Assembly: GCF_946479965.1 (NCBI RefSeq)
Contig: NZ_CAMLHX010000030.1
Span: forward strand, 1-46,376
DNA: 46,376 nt
Origin: an uncultured Mucilaginibacter sp.
GTDB taxonomy: Bacteria; Bacteroidota; Bacteroidia; Sphingobacteriales; Sphingobacteriaceae
Reading direction: 5' to 3'
Below, one piece after another: positions 28,564-36,896 of this stretch. Numbering within the stretch: the stretch's first letter is position 1; each line of letters starts with the position of its first letter. The notes beneath the pieces were generated by a model. The model did no database searches and had not been told where the DNA came from. It saw only the letters and a list, made by a program, of their open reading frames with translations. A program made the translations under genes and the position numbers.

Positions 28564-28842
28564 ATGGAACCCATAAAACCAGATGTTAAGGTACTAACTG
28601 ATATTGTTACCACACAAATGCCCTTCGGTAAATATAAGGGCACTTTGATAAGCGACTTGCCTGTTTATTACCTGGAGTGGCTTAAAAACAAAGGTTTACC
28701 TGCGGGAAAATTAGGGATGATGCTATCAACCACTTATGAAATTAAAATAAACGGTTTAACCCGCATTCTCGATTTGCTTAAAGCCACAATGCGCGGTAAT
28801 GCACCAACCACCACAAGTGGAATACCTAAAATTAAATTTTAA
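28564..28842 (+). CDS. DUF3820 family protein
   Basis: A 92-residue soluble protein. The segment MPFGKYKGTLISDLPVYYLEWLKNKGLP is the hallmark of the DUF3820 family (a short domain also annotated as a putative quorum-sensing-regulated virulence factor on the basis of a Pseudomonas member; no evidence supports that role here). The remaining half is a short helix-rich tail. No signal peptide is present. The gene stands alone between the sugar operon and msrA. Confidence 0.82.
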   Translation: MEPIKPDVKVLTDIVTTQMPFGKYKGTLISDLPVYYLEWLKNKGLPAGKLGMMLSTTYEIKINGLTRILDLLKATMRGNAPTTTSGIPKIKF

Positions 28843-28886
28843 TCAATCTTACGCTTTAATGACCATCCGCCTTTAAACCTGCTGCG

Positions 28887-28894
28887 TATATTTG
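28887..28894 (+). promoter_or_regulatory. Candidate -7 box before msrA
   Basis: TATATTTG matches TAnnTTTG and lies 17 nt before the msrA start codon. No convincing TTTG is seen at the usual upstream distance. Confidence 0.35.
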
Positions 28895-28911
28895 ATCAAA
28901 CACAAAAAATT

Positions 28912-29562
28912 ATGAAAAGATCAATTCTTTATATTCTATTGTTAGTAATGTCTTTCGGCTGCGCAAACGCTCAGGATGAAGATGAAACCCTTGTGCGTGT
29001 GCCCGCGGCCAAAGCTGGTAAAGCAGTGGCCACTTTTGCTGCAGGATGTTTTTGGGCATCGCAGGAGGCAATGTCTGAGTTAAAGGGGGTAGAACAGGTT
29101 GTTGCAGGCTATTCAGGCGGAGCAATGAAAAACCCTTCTTATAGGGACGTCTGCACTGAACAAACCGGACACGCAGAAGCCGTTCAAGTTTACTATGACC
29201 CAAAAGTAATAAGCTACGAACAACTGGTTACGGCGTTTTTTTATGCACACAATCCTACTACGCTAAACCGTCAGGGACCTGATGAAGGTACCAGTTACCG
29301 TTCGGCGATATTTTACCGCACACCTGCCGAAAAAGAAACTATTCAAAAAGTTATAAAAGAAGTAAATGCGTCAAAGCATTATAAAGATAAGATTGTAACG
29401 CAGGTTGCAAGCTATACCGCTTTTTATGGTGGCGAAGCCTACCATCAGGGTTATTACCGTGATCACCTGGATCGCACCTACATACGCAATGTATCGACAC
29501 CTAAAGTGATGAAAATGCGCGCAGCGGTACCTGAGTTATTGAAGCCGGAGTTTAGGAAATAA
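28912..29562 (+). CDS. msrA: Peptide-methionine (S)-S-oxide reductase, exported
   Basis: A 216-residue MsrA, which repairs S-methionine sulfoxide in proteins. The catalytic Cys46 is in GCFWASQE; other conserved segments are VAGYSGG, TGHAEAVQVYYDP, HNPTTLNRQGPDEGTSYRSAIFY and YHQGYY. The first 20 residues (hydrophobic, ending CANAQ) are a signal peptide, so the enzyme should work outside the cytoplasm. The cysteine at residue 17 sits in a poor lipobox (SFGC), so lipoprotein status is doubtful. It has no MsrB fusion. Confidence 0.95.
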   Translation: MKRSILYILLLVMSFGCANAQDEDETLVRVPAAKAGKAVATFAAGCFWASQEAMSELKGVEQVVAGYSGGAMKNPSYRDVCTEQTGHAEAVQVYYDPKVISYEQLVTAFFYAHNPTTLNRQGPDEGTSYRSAIFYRTPAEKETIQKVIKEVNASKHYKDKIVTQVASYTAFYGGEAYHQGYYRDHLDRTYIRNVSTPKVMKMRAAVPELLKPEFRK

Positions 29563-29572
29563 CATTTAAAAT

Positions 29573-29669
29573 ATTGTCATTCTGAGCGCAGCGAAGAATC
29601 TTGTACGCCTTGCAAATTGCGCGTCTAAGTAAGGTTTACAGGATTCTTCGCTACGCTCAGAATGACAAT
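29573..29669. repeat. Inverted repeat of the TCATTCTGAGCG family
   Basis: Two 28-nt arms (29573-29600 and 29642-29669) are inverted complements with one G-T type mismatch; each carries TCATTCTGAGCG and GCGAAGAATC. The 41-nt spacer is unique. This word is known to recur between genes in many bacterial genomes. Here it lies between the convergent msrA and corA genes, where the hairpin could end transcription. Confidence 0.8.
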
Positions 29670-29681
29670 TTTCTATTAGCC

Positions 29682-30803
29682 CTACAACTTGCTAAACCAC
29701 CCTTTACGCCAGAATATGATCACTTGTACCAACGCTATACCCAACATGGCAGCAATGGCATAATAGTAACCATTGGGCGAGTAAAGCTCGGGCATATTAT
29801 TTGGCAATACTTTGTTAGTTACGGGATCAACCACAGCGAAATTCATTCCGTAAACACCTGCTATAAACGTTAAGGGGATAAATATGGCAGAGATAATAGT
29901 TAGCACTTTCATTATCTCGTTCATGCGATTACTTACCATTGACAGGTATAGGTCGATGATGCTGGAAGTGATATCTTTGTCATTTTCTATTAGATCCATT
30001 ATCTGTACGCAATGGTCATAAGCATCGCGCAGATACATTTTCACGTCCTTTTTTATAAGCGGATTATCTGTCCTTAAAATATCGTTTATTTTATCGCGCT
30101 CGGGCCAAACCGCACGGCGTACAGTTATGAGCGATCGTTTAAGTTGCTGAGCGTCATACATTATGCTTTTATCAGCGTGTGCGTACAGTTTATCTTCCAA
30201 CGCATCTAATGAGTCGCCTATCTGCGCCAGTACTACAAAATATATATCAAGTATAGTATCAGTAAGCGCATAGCTCATATATCCCGGGCCGGCCGTGCGT
30301 ATTAAGCCTTTACCACCCTCAAGGCGTGTTTTAACGCCCTCAAAACACTCCACATGTGTCTCCTGAAAGGTGATAAGCAGATTATCTTTTATTATAGCGG
30401 AGAACTGCTCATTCATCAGTTCGCCTTCGTCTGAAAAATAGATAACGCGGCTTACCATGAAAACATAATCATCGTACTCATCAAACTTAGGCCGCTGGTG
30501 GGTATTTACTATATCCTCTAAAACCAGTGGGTTGATATTCAAATTTGTTCCCAGCCATTCAAGCAATCCGGCATCGCCTATGCCGCTTATCTGTATCCAA
30601 TGGGTTAGCCCCTTTTGTTTTTTTATCTCCTTAAATGTCTCCTCAATATCTTTAACCTGCGAGGAAGTAAGTCCATCTTTATTGTAAGAAAATAGCTCAA
30701 TTTTAGGTTTTAAAGCTTTCGCATCTATACTTAGAGTACCAGGCATCAACCCTACTGTACGATAAGGACTTTTGCGTTGTATTTTTTTGATGGTACCCTT
30801 CAT
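29682..30803 (-). CDS. corA: Magnesium/cobalt transporter CorA
   Basis: A 373-residue CorA-type divalent cation channel. A long cytoplasmic alpha/beta domain and helices precede two C-terminal membrane helices; the first ends with the pore motif YGMN (Gly319-Asn321), the diagnostic signature of the family. The loop after it reads FAVVDPVTNKVLPNNMPEL, longer than in the E. coli protein. The C-terminus is basic (WRKGWFSKL), as expected. Its ATG directly follows the stop of the wbqC-like gene with no spacing, so the two are translationally linked. Confidence 0.94.
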   Translation of the reverse strand: MKGTIKKIQRKSPYRTVGLMPGTLSIDAKALKPKIELFSYNKDGLTSSQVKDIEETFKEIKKQKGLTHWIQISGIGDAGLLEWLGTNLNINPLVLEDIVNTHQRPKFDEYDDYVFMVSRVIYFSDEGELMNEQFSAIIKDNLLITFQETHVECFEGVKTRLEGGKGLIRTAGPGYMSYALTDTILDIYFVVLAQIGDSLDALEDKLYAHADKSIMYDAQQLKRSLITVRRAVWPERDKINDILRTDNPLIKKDVKMYLRDAYDHCVQIMDLIENDKDITSSIIDLYLSMVSNRMNEIMKVLTIISAIFIPLTFIAGVYGMNFAVVDPVTNKVLPNNMPELYSPNGYYYAIAAMLGIALVQVIIFWRKGWFSKL

Positions 30804-31418
30804 TTACAAGTAATTTATAGCGTGCGGACCTTGATTAAAAAGAAGATCGACGATGCTCAGATTTTTAACAAACCCGTGCCGCTCTTCAAAAACCTGAAAA
30901 TAGGGCTTTTGTTCCATATCATAGTCTTTTTTAGAACTGATATCCTTACGCAGATCAACAATATCCGTTGCATACACCGGCTCATAGGTTTCCGTTTTTG
31001 GCAGCGGAGCCGATATTTTTATAGACTTTAACAGCAGTTGTAAAAGCTGCTCATTAAAATCAAAAAGAAAATCGAACTGTTTTTGATAGAAGGGTGCAAA
31101 GGCATCTTCATAATATTCAAAATAAGCTGAGCGGCGGTAGCAGGCCTCTAAACTCATCCAATGCAAACGCTGCCACCTAAAATCATAACTTATCCTTACA
31201 TCCTTAACTTTAGTATGAACTTTAGAGCCTTTTACTACAGGCACCACCAGCGAAAGAACGCCATCGGGAGAATAAATATTAGCACGGTTACGGTAGGTTT
31301 GTTTAGGAAAATGCTCCTCAGCTTCTATCAGAATATCAGGTTGATAAGTTTTAAACTTTGAAAACCAGGCCACGGGCGGCAGATAAAACATGGGCAGTAG
31401 AGCGCCTTTTTCAATCAT
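30804..31418 (-). CDS. WbqC-like family protein
   Basis: A 204-residue protein (start at 31418, MIEKGALLPMFYLPPVAW). Homology to the WbqC family is suggested by LPPVAWFSKF near the N-terminus, the TYRNRANI segment, the VPVVKG core and YFEYYEDAFAPFY. WbqC proteins are linked to O-antigen or other glycan clusters, but their reaction is not known. A frame extension to 31484 would overlap the divergent acyltransferase gene and is not needed. It is the upstream partner of corA with zero spacing. Confidence 0.82.
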   Translation of the reverse strand: MIEKGALLPMFYLPPVAWFSKFKTYQPDILIEAEEHFPKQTYRNRANIYSPDGVLSLVVPVVKGSKVHTKVKDVRISYDFRWQRLHWMSLEACYRRSAYFEYYEDAFAPFYQKQFDFLFDFNEQLLQLLLKSIKISAPLPKTETYEPVYATDIVDLRKDISSKKDYDMEQKPYFQVFEERHGFVKNLSIVDLLFNQGPHAINYL

Positions 31419-31453
31419 ATCAATTATGTTTGCAGATACAACCGGCGAAAATA

Positions 31454-32329
31454 ATGATAAATAAAGGGCTTTCGAGGCTATCACTACTCTTTTTATACCT
31501 CATCTCCTTACTTCCATTTTGGCTGCTATACCTGATATCCGATTTGTTGTTTGTTGTTCTGTATCACATTATAGGCTACCGGCGCAAGGTTGTACAGGAA
31601 AACCTGCGTAATTCATTTCCCGAAAAAACCGAAGGCGAACGCAAACTGATCGAAAAAAATTACTTCAAATATCTAGCCGACCTGATTGTTGAAACTATTA
31701 AGATGATCAGTATATCAAAAGAAGAGTTGCAGCGCAGGGTAGTATTGACCAACCCCGAAATTATTGAACGCTATACCCAAGAGAATAAAAGCATTACCGC
31801 TGTAGCCGGGCACTATTGCAACTGGGAATGGGCGGGACTGGAGTTTAGTGTTGATTCGCGCTTGTTTTTTATTTATAAGCCGCTCAGCAGTAAATCATTT
31901 GATGGTTTTTTTATTAAAGTACGTTCCAGGTTTGGCGGTATAGCCGTCGCCATGAAACAAACCATGCGTACCATGGTAGCGCACCGAAATGAGTTTACCG
32001 TAACCGTTTTTGCCGGCGACCAAACACCGGTTCAGGCCGAAGCCAATTATTTCACAACCTTCTTAAACCAACCAACGGCTGTTTTTTTGGGGATAGAAAA
32101 AATTGCAAAGCTGATAGATTCAGCTGTTATATTTTACGATATGAAGCGGGTTAAACGGGGTTACTACACCTATACGATCGTCCCTTTGGTTGAGGAGTCA
32201 AAAAACAGCGCGCCATATGAAATTACAGAGGCACACGTTAAGTATCTTGAGATGATGATAAGGCGCGAGCCGCAATACTGGCTATGGTCGCACCGCAGAT
32301 GGAAATTTAAGCCGGAAGACAATAATTAA
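31454..32329 (+). CDS. Lipid A biosynthesis acyltransferase family protein (LpxL/HtrB-like)
   Basis: A 291-residue protein. The start at 31454 (MINKGLSRLS) puts a hydrophobic membrane anchor at residues 10-40; the frame is open upstream to 31358 but that part overlaps the divergent gene. The acyltransferase H-x4-E motif is at His120-Glu125 (GHYCNWE), and AGDQTP follows, as in late lipid A acyltransferases. It probably adds a secondary acyl chain to lipid A at the inner membrane. The stop is directly followed by the ATG of the glycosyltransferase gene, so the pair forms an envelope-glycolipid operon. Confidence 0.9.
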   Translation: MINKGLSRLSLLFLYLISLLPFWLLYLISDLLFVVLYHIIGYRRKVVQENLRNSFPEKTEGERKLIEKNYFKYLADLIVETIKMISISKEELQRRVVLTNPEIIERYTQENKSITAVAGHYCNWEWAGLEFSVDSRLFFIYKPLSSKSFDGFFIKVRSRFGGIAVAMKQTMRTMVAHRNEFTVTVFAGDQTPVQAEANYFTTFLNQPTAVFLGIEKIAKLIDSAVIFYDMKRVKRGYYTYTIVPLVEESKNSAPYEITEAHVKYLEMMIRREPQYWLWSHRRWKFKPEDNN

Positions 32330-33358
32330 ATGAACGATAAACCAAAAGTTGCCATAGTTATACTAAACTGGAACGGTGTTGATCACCTGCGCAGTTTTTT
32401 GCCATCTGTACTTACCTCCTCCTACCCAAATCTGGAAATTGTGGTGGGCGACAATGCTTCAACTGATGATTCCCTTACGTTTATTGCGGGGATGTATCCG
32501 TCTATCCGCATCATTCGCAATAACGAAAACTACGGCTTTACAGGGGGCTATAATCGGATATTAGCACAAGTTGAGGCAGATTATTATATTCTTTTAAACT
32601 CAGATGTAGAGGTGCATCCCGGCTGGATTGAACCTGTTATTGCGCTAATGGAAAGCGACCCGCAGATAGCGGTTGCCGCTCCCAAAATACTGGATTTTAA
32701 CAGCAAGGATCACTTTGAGCATGCAGGCGCGGCAGGCGGTTTTATAGACAGCTTTGGTTACCCCTTTTGCCAGGGGCGCATGTTTTATGAGATAGAAAAG
32801 GATAACGGGCAATACAACACTTCGCGCGAAGTTTTCTGGGCATCGGGTGCGGCTATGTTCATTAAAAAGAAATGCTGGGATGAAGCCGGAGGTTTTGACG
32901 ACCGCTTTTTTGCCCACATGGAAGAGATTGATCTGTGCTGGCGATTAAAAAACCGGGGTTATAAAATTATGTATTGCGCAGATTCTTACGTTTACCATTT
33001 AGGCGGAGGTACCTTAAACACCGAAAATCCATATAAAACCTATCTCAACTTTCGCAATAATCTTTTGTTATTAAAAAAGAACTACCCATTTTGGCGAGGT
33101 GCCAGTATAATTATTACTCGCTTCTTTCTGGATCTGACAGCGCTGCTCCGATTTTTAAGCGAAGGCAAACGCAAAGATGCCTGGGCGGTGAGCAAAGCAC
33201 ATCAAAATTTCGCGAGAAATATCTTCAAATCTGAGAAAGAACATCACCGGGGTCACCTACCCACAAAACTTACCGGCATGTACCGCGGCAGTATAGTTTG
33301 GGAGTTCTTTGTTAAGAAATGCCACCGGTTTTACTGCCTCGATAAGGAAAGATTTTAA
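32330..33358 (+). CDS. Glycosyltransferase family 2 protein
   Basis: A 342-residue GT2 enzyme. Features are VAIVILNWNGVDHL, the DNASTDDS motif, the NYGFTGGYNRI segment, the metal-binding LNSDVEV (DXD-like) and EEIDLCWRLKNRGY with a catalytic-site ED-like Glu. The C-terminal part has a hydrophobic segment near RGASIIITRFFLDLTALL that may touch the membrane. Rhamnosyl transferases share this pattern, but the sugar is not determined. It abuts the acyltransferase gene upstream (no gap) and ends against the stop of the convergent aroQ gene. Confidence 0.91.
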   Translation: MNDKPKVAIVILNWNGVDHLRSFLPSVLTSSYPNLEIVVGDNASTDDSLTFIAGMYPSIRIIRNNENYGFTGGYNRILAQVEADYYILLNSDVEVHPGWIEPVIALMESDPQIAVAAPKILDFNSKDHFEHAGAAGGFIDSFGYPFCQGRMFYEIEKDNGQYNTSREVFWASGAAMFIKKKCWDEAGGFDDRFFAHMEEIDLCWRLKNRGYKIMYCADSYVYHLGGGTLNTENPYKTYLNFRNNLLLLKKNYPFWRGASIIITRFFLDLTALLRFLSEGKRKDAWAVSKAHQNFARNIFKSEKEHHRGHLPTKLTGMYRGSIVWEFFVKKCHRFYCLDKERF

Positions 33359-33775
33359 TTAGCCAATAAAATTTTCAATTGCCAAACGGTACCCGTCAAG
33401 TCCAAAACCAACAATAATGCCTTTGCAGTTGGCTGAAATATAAGAATGGTGCCTAAATTCTTCACGCTTGTGTACATTGGATATATGTACCTCTATCACT
33501 GGTGTATTTATGGCGGCAATAGCATCGGCAAGCGCAACAGATGTGTGGGTGTAACCTGCTGCGTTAAGAATGATACCATCAAAACTAAAACCAACCTCAT
33601 GCAGTTTATTAATGATCTCGCCTTCAACATTGCTTTGATAGTAGCTGATGGTTACATCCGGAAAACGTTGTTGCAATTCTGTTAAATATGCTTCAAAGCC
33701 GGTATCGCCGTAGATAGATTTCTCGCGAACGCCTAACAAGTTTAAATTTGGGCCGTTTATAATTTGTATATTCAT
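33359..33775 (-). CDS. aroQ: 3-dehydroquinate dehydratase, type II
   Basis: A 138-residue type II dehydroquinase, which acts in the shikimate pathway. INGPNLNLLG opens the protein, the catalytic Tyr22 is in KSIYG, NAAGYTHTS binds substrate, and His97 in EVHISN is the catalytic acid. The length is normal for the dodecameric enzyme. The gene is divergent from xerD with a 41-nt gap and its stop abuts that of the glycosyltransferase gene. Confidence 0.96.
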   Translation of the reverse strand: MNIQIINGPNLNLLGVREKSIYGDTGFEAYLTELQQRFPDVTISYYQSNVEGEIINKLHEVGFSFDGIILNAAGYTHTSVALADAIAAINTPVIEVHISNVHKREEFRHHSYISANCKGIIVGFGLDGYRLAIENFIG

Positions 33776-33816
33776 TTGCTCAAACTTAAATATAAATCAT
33801 TCAAAACTAAAATCAA

Positions 33817-34716
33817 TTGGATTGGCCATCGGCAATAAAGGGATTTAAAGTGTATATGAAGTTAGAGCGGTCGCTGTCTCCTAACTCGGTAGCAGCCTAC
33901 AGTCGCGATATTGAAAAGCTGTTTCAGTTTTCGCAAACCGAGGTAACGCCTTTAAAACCTGAGCAAATAACCCTTTCCGATCTCCGCCGGTTTATTGGTT
34001 TTATTAATGAGTTGGGTGTACTTCCTTCCTCTCAGGCGCGCATCTTGTCGGGCGTTAAAGCATTTTACAAATACCTGCTGACTGAAGATCTTATCGTTAG
34101 CGATCCTTCAGAATTACTTGAATCGCCTAAAATTCAGCGTAAACTGCCCGACACGCTCAGCTATAACGATATCAACAAACTAATAGCCGCAATTGATCTT
34201 TCTAAACCGGAAGGTGCCCGAAACAAGGCGATAATGGAAGTTTTATATGGCTGTGGTCTGCGTGTGTCCGAATTAACGGAACTCAAATTATCCAATTTAT
34301 ACCTTGATATCGAATTTATAAAAGTAACCGGCAAAGGCAGCAAAGAGCGTTTAGTCCCAATTGGTGGCGAAGCTATAAAAGCGCTTAAAATTTGGATTGA
34401 CGAAGTAAGGGTACACATTTCTATTAAAAAAGGTGAAGAAGACCTGGTTTTTTTAAACCGGCGGGGCGCAAGGCTTAGCAGAGTATATATCTTCATGATT
34501 ATAAAGGAATTGGCCGGGGTGATAGGCCTTAAAAAGAGTATAAGTCCGCATACATTCCGGCACTCATTTGCCACACACTTGGTTGAGGGCGGAGCTGATC
34601 TGCGGGCTGTGCAGGAAATGCTTGGTCATGAAAGTATTACTACTACCGAGATCTATACCCACCTTGACCGTGAGTATTTAAAAAGCACTATTATTCAGCA
34701 TCATCCGCGAAATTAG
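33817..34716 (+). CDS. xerD: Tyrosine recombinase XerD/XerC-like
   Basis: A 299-residue integrase-family recombinase with the normal Xer length. The N-terminal SAM-like core-binding domain spans about residues 1-90. The catalytic set is complete: Arg149 (GCGLRVSEL), Lys173 (GKGSKER), His245 and Arg248 (HTFRHS), His271 (LGHESI) and Tyr280 (IYTH). It most likely resolves chromosome dimers at dif with a partner; XerC and XerD cannot be separated with confidence by eye. The start is a TTG. No phage or integron features adjoin it, so a housekeeping role is favoured. Confidence 0.93.
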   Translation: MDWPSAIKGFKVYMKLERSLSPNSVAAYSRDIEKLFQFSQTEVTPLKPEQITLSDLRRFIGFINELGVLPSSQARILSGVKAFYKYLLTEDLIVSDPSELLESPKIQRKLPDTLSYNDINKLIAAIDLSKPEGARNKAIMEVLYGCGLRVSELTELKLSNLYLDIEFIKVTGKGSKERLVPIGGEAIKALKIWIDEVRVHISIKKGEEDLVFLNRRGARLSRVYIFMIIKELAGVIGLKKSISPHTFRHSFATHLVEGGADLRAVQEMLGHESITTTEIYTHLDREYLKSTIIQHHPRN

Positions 34717-34795
34717 AAGACTATTTTACAGGTTGAAACGCTATCTCTCACGGATTTTTGCTATTTTTCAGGGACTTCAAGAATAACTATCTACT

Positions 34796-35668
34796 ATGAC
34801 GAGAAAAATAAGCCCACGAAGAGAAGCCGGACGAATAGTAATGATAATAGCGGGCATTATGTCTGCCGCCTTTGGTTTAAAAGGGTTTTTAATTCCTAAT
34901 CATTTTATTGACGGGGGTGTAACAGGTATTTCGCTGCTGATAAGCTCGCTAACTGATTGGCCGGTTTCTATTTTGCTTTTTATCATAAACATCCCTTTTA
35001 TCTGGCTCGGTTATAAGCGTGTAGATAAAGTTTTCGCCATAAAAACATTGGTGGCAATTATTTTACTGGCCCTGGTAATCTACTTTGTAGAATTTAAGGA
35101 TGTAACCAATGATAAACTGCTTACCGCTGTATTTGGCGGCTTTTTTTTGGGGATGGGTATAGGCCTGGCTATGCGCGGCGGCTGTGTTATTGATGGCACC
35201 GAACTACTGGCTGTTTATATAAACCCTAAGTCGTTCCTGTCTATCGGCCAGATCATTTTAGTTATCAATATTGTGATATTCGGTGTTGCGGCTTTCTTTT
35301 TAGGCGTCGAATCAGCATTATACTCTATTTTAACCTACCTCGCGGCTTCGCAAACTATTAATTATATTATTCAGGGTTTTGACGAGTTTACCGCAGTAAC
35401 TATCATATCACCCAAAAGTGAGCTGATAAAAAATGTTATTATGCGCCACTTGCACAGGGGTGTTACTGTTTATAAAGGCGAGCGGGGGTTTGGCAAAACC
35501 ACGTTTGAGGATAAAGACATAGACATACTGTTTACCGTAATAACCCGCCTTGATGTGCAGCGTTTGGTTACACGTGTACAACAAATAGACCCCAACGCGT
35601 TCATCACCACCCACTCCGTATCAGAAGTACGAGGCGGACTGGTAAAACGCCTTAATATTGGGCATTAA
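34796..35668 (+). CDS. YitT family membrane protein (DUF161/DUF2179)
   Basis: A 290-residue membrane protein. The first 200 residues carry about five hydrophobic helices with small repeated motifs (FLIPNHFIDGGVTGISLL; GLAMRGGCVIDGTELLA), typical of the YitT/DUF161 family. The C-terminal DUF2179 domain contains RGVTVYKGERGFGKTTFEDKDIDILFTVI. Transport function has been proposed for the family but no substrate is proven. The stop lies 4 nt from that of the convergent VOC gene. Confidence 0.9.
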   Translation: MTRKISPRREAGRIVMIIAGIMSAAFGLKGFLIPNHFIDGGVTGISLLISSLTDWPVSILLFIINIPFIWLGYKRVDKVFAIKTLVAIILLALVIYFVEFKDVTNDKLLTAVFGGFFLGMGIGLAMRGGCVIDGTELLAVYINPKSFLSIGQIILVINIVIFGVAAFFLGVESALYSILTYLAASQTINYIIQGFDEFTAVTIISPKSELIKNVIMRHLHRGVTVYKGERGFGKTTFEDKDIDILFTVITRLDVQRLVTRVQQIDPNAFITTHSVSEVRGGLVKRLNIGH

Positions 35669-35672
35669 ATGG

Positions 35673-36047
35673 CTAGTGCTCCTCAATTACCGAAAGAATA
35701 TTACCTGCGGGATCTTTAAACCAGGCCACTGTAGGCTCGCCGTGCGCTATGCCTTTTTCGTCGGTATTTATGTATTCGTTGTGGTATTGTTCAAATTTTA
35801 CGCCTTTGGCCGTTAATTCATCAACTGCTTTGTTAATATCATCAACCGGGAAGTTGAGCACCGTAAACGTGGCAGGTTGGTGATTGGGCTTGCCGTAGAT
35901 AAAAATATCATTATTGCCGCTGGTTTTTATGGCGAGCATATCCATCGGGGTCTCGGTTTGTAAACCCAATACTTCTTCGTAAAATTTCCTGGCTTTCTGG
36001 ATATCATCAACAGAAAAGCTGCTGAACGCTTTTGAGTTACTGAACAT
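35673..36047 (-). CDS. VOC family protein (glyoxalase-like)
   Basis: A 124-residue vicinal oxygen chelate-fold protein, single domain pair. The start at 36047 (MFSNSKAFSSFSVDDIQKARKFYEEVLGL) is the family form; a longer frame to 36131 would run over the divergent gene. The C-terminal PAWFKDPAGNILSVIEEH-type end (AWFKDPAGN) is characteristic. Most members with few metal ligands are of unknown activity; metal ligands here could not be assigned with confidence. It is divergent from the small exported protein gene. Confidence 0.88.
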   Translation of the reverse strand: MFSNSKAFSSFSVDDIQKARKFYEEVLGLQTETPMDMLAIKTSGNNDIFIYGKPNHQPATFTVLNFPVDDINKAVDELTAKGVKFEQYHNEYINTDEKGIAHGEPTVAWFKDPAGNILSVIEEH

Positions 36048-36108
36048 AATTTTGTTGTTGGTTATAAAAAGCAACACCATCAATAGGTTATTGTTTGTAC
36101 ATTTAAAC

Positions 36109-36564
36109 ATGAAAAAATATTTACCGGCCACGCTCCTACTTTTTTGCAGTTTTATAAGCGCGGATAATTTTAGTGCGCTTTATAAGCTAGTAGGCGGCAC
36201 CTGGAAAATGAAAAACTCTAATGGTTACAGTTGCGAAAAATGGATAAAAGTTAATAATAACGAGCTGTCATCCATCGCGTTTGATATAAAAGGAAAAGAT
36301 ACAACCATGCTTGAACGCGTAAGGTTGATTAACAAAGCAGGCAATATATCCTACAACGTTACAGGTGCAAAAAGCGGCGATAAAAATTCGTTTAAGCTAA
36401 CATCAGCAAAAAACAACCAATTTATTTTTGAAGACCCGAAGCACGATTTCCCACAACGGGTGGTCTATCATTTTGTAAAACCAAACTATTTGCATGCCTG
36501 GATAGATGGTATGTATAAAGGCAAACCTGAAAAATATGATTTTTGGTATACGCGGGTTAAATAA
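36109..36564 (+). CDS. Small exported protein (DUF6265-like)
   Basis: A 151-residue protein. The start at 36109 (MKKYLPATLLLFCSFISADN) gives a signal peptide cut near Ser-Ala-Asp, leaving a secreted beta-rich domain of about 130 residues (LVGGTWKMKNSNGYSCEKWIK…FEDPKHDFPQRVVYHF). The pattern GTW.M near the N-terminus and DFPQRV.Y at the end suits the DUF6265 family. Function is unknown. It is followed 15 nt later by a small membrane protein gene. Confidence 0.78.
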   Translation: MKKYLPATLLLFCSFISADNFSALYKLVGGTWKMKNSNGYSCEKWIKVNNNELSSIAFDIKGKDTTMLERVRLINKAGNISYNVTGAKSGDKNSFKLTSAKNNQFIFEDPKHDFPQRVVYHFVKPNYLHAWIDGMYKGKPEKYDFWYTRVK

Positions 36565-36579
36565 AAAACGGGGTTTTCA

Positions 36580-36849
36580 ATGGAGAGCCGAATGAGTTTG
36601 CGCGAACAAATCTACTATACTTTTTATGGCCTTGGATTTTTGACATCCATATATTGGGTAATCAACCCGGGTTACGCTAACTCTCACACGCCCCCTGCGT
36701 CGTTTGTTATCTCACTAATGGTATGCCTGGCGGGAATCGTTCTATTGATTATTGACGCGGTTTTAGGTAAACCAAAAAAAGTACATTTAATCGGTCTCTC
36801 AGCAAACTTCGCAATAGTAGCCGCGGTAGTTGGTGTGGCGTATTGGTAA
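36580..36849 (+). CDS. Small membrane protein of unknown function
   Basis: An 89-residue protein with three probable membrane helices (IYYTFYGLGFLTSIYWVI, SFVISLMVCLAGIVLLIIDAVL, LIGLSANFAIVAAVVGVAYW). No family was recognised. It follows the small exported protein gene by 15 nt and precedes the diiron-protein gene by 47 nt, on the same strand, so it may be co-expressed with either. Confidence 0.6.
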   Translation: MESRMSLREQIYYTFYGLGFLTSIYWVINPGYANSHTPPASFVISLMVCLAGIVLLIIDAVLGKPKKVHLIGLSANFAIVAAVVGVAYW

Positions 36850-36896
36850 AATTCTGAATTCGTAAACGTTTCTCAATTTTAAACGTATATAATTTA

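Noticed and set aside
31358..31453. Upstream extension of the acyltransferase gene
   Set aside because: It overlaps the divergent wbqC-like gene and precedes the membrane anchor expected at the N-terminus.
33817..34716. Phage or mobile-element integrase
   Set aside because: The recombinase has Xer length and housekeeping neighbours, with no att sites, tRNA or phage genes nearby.
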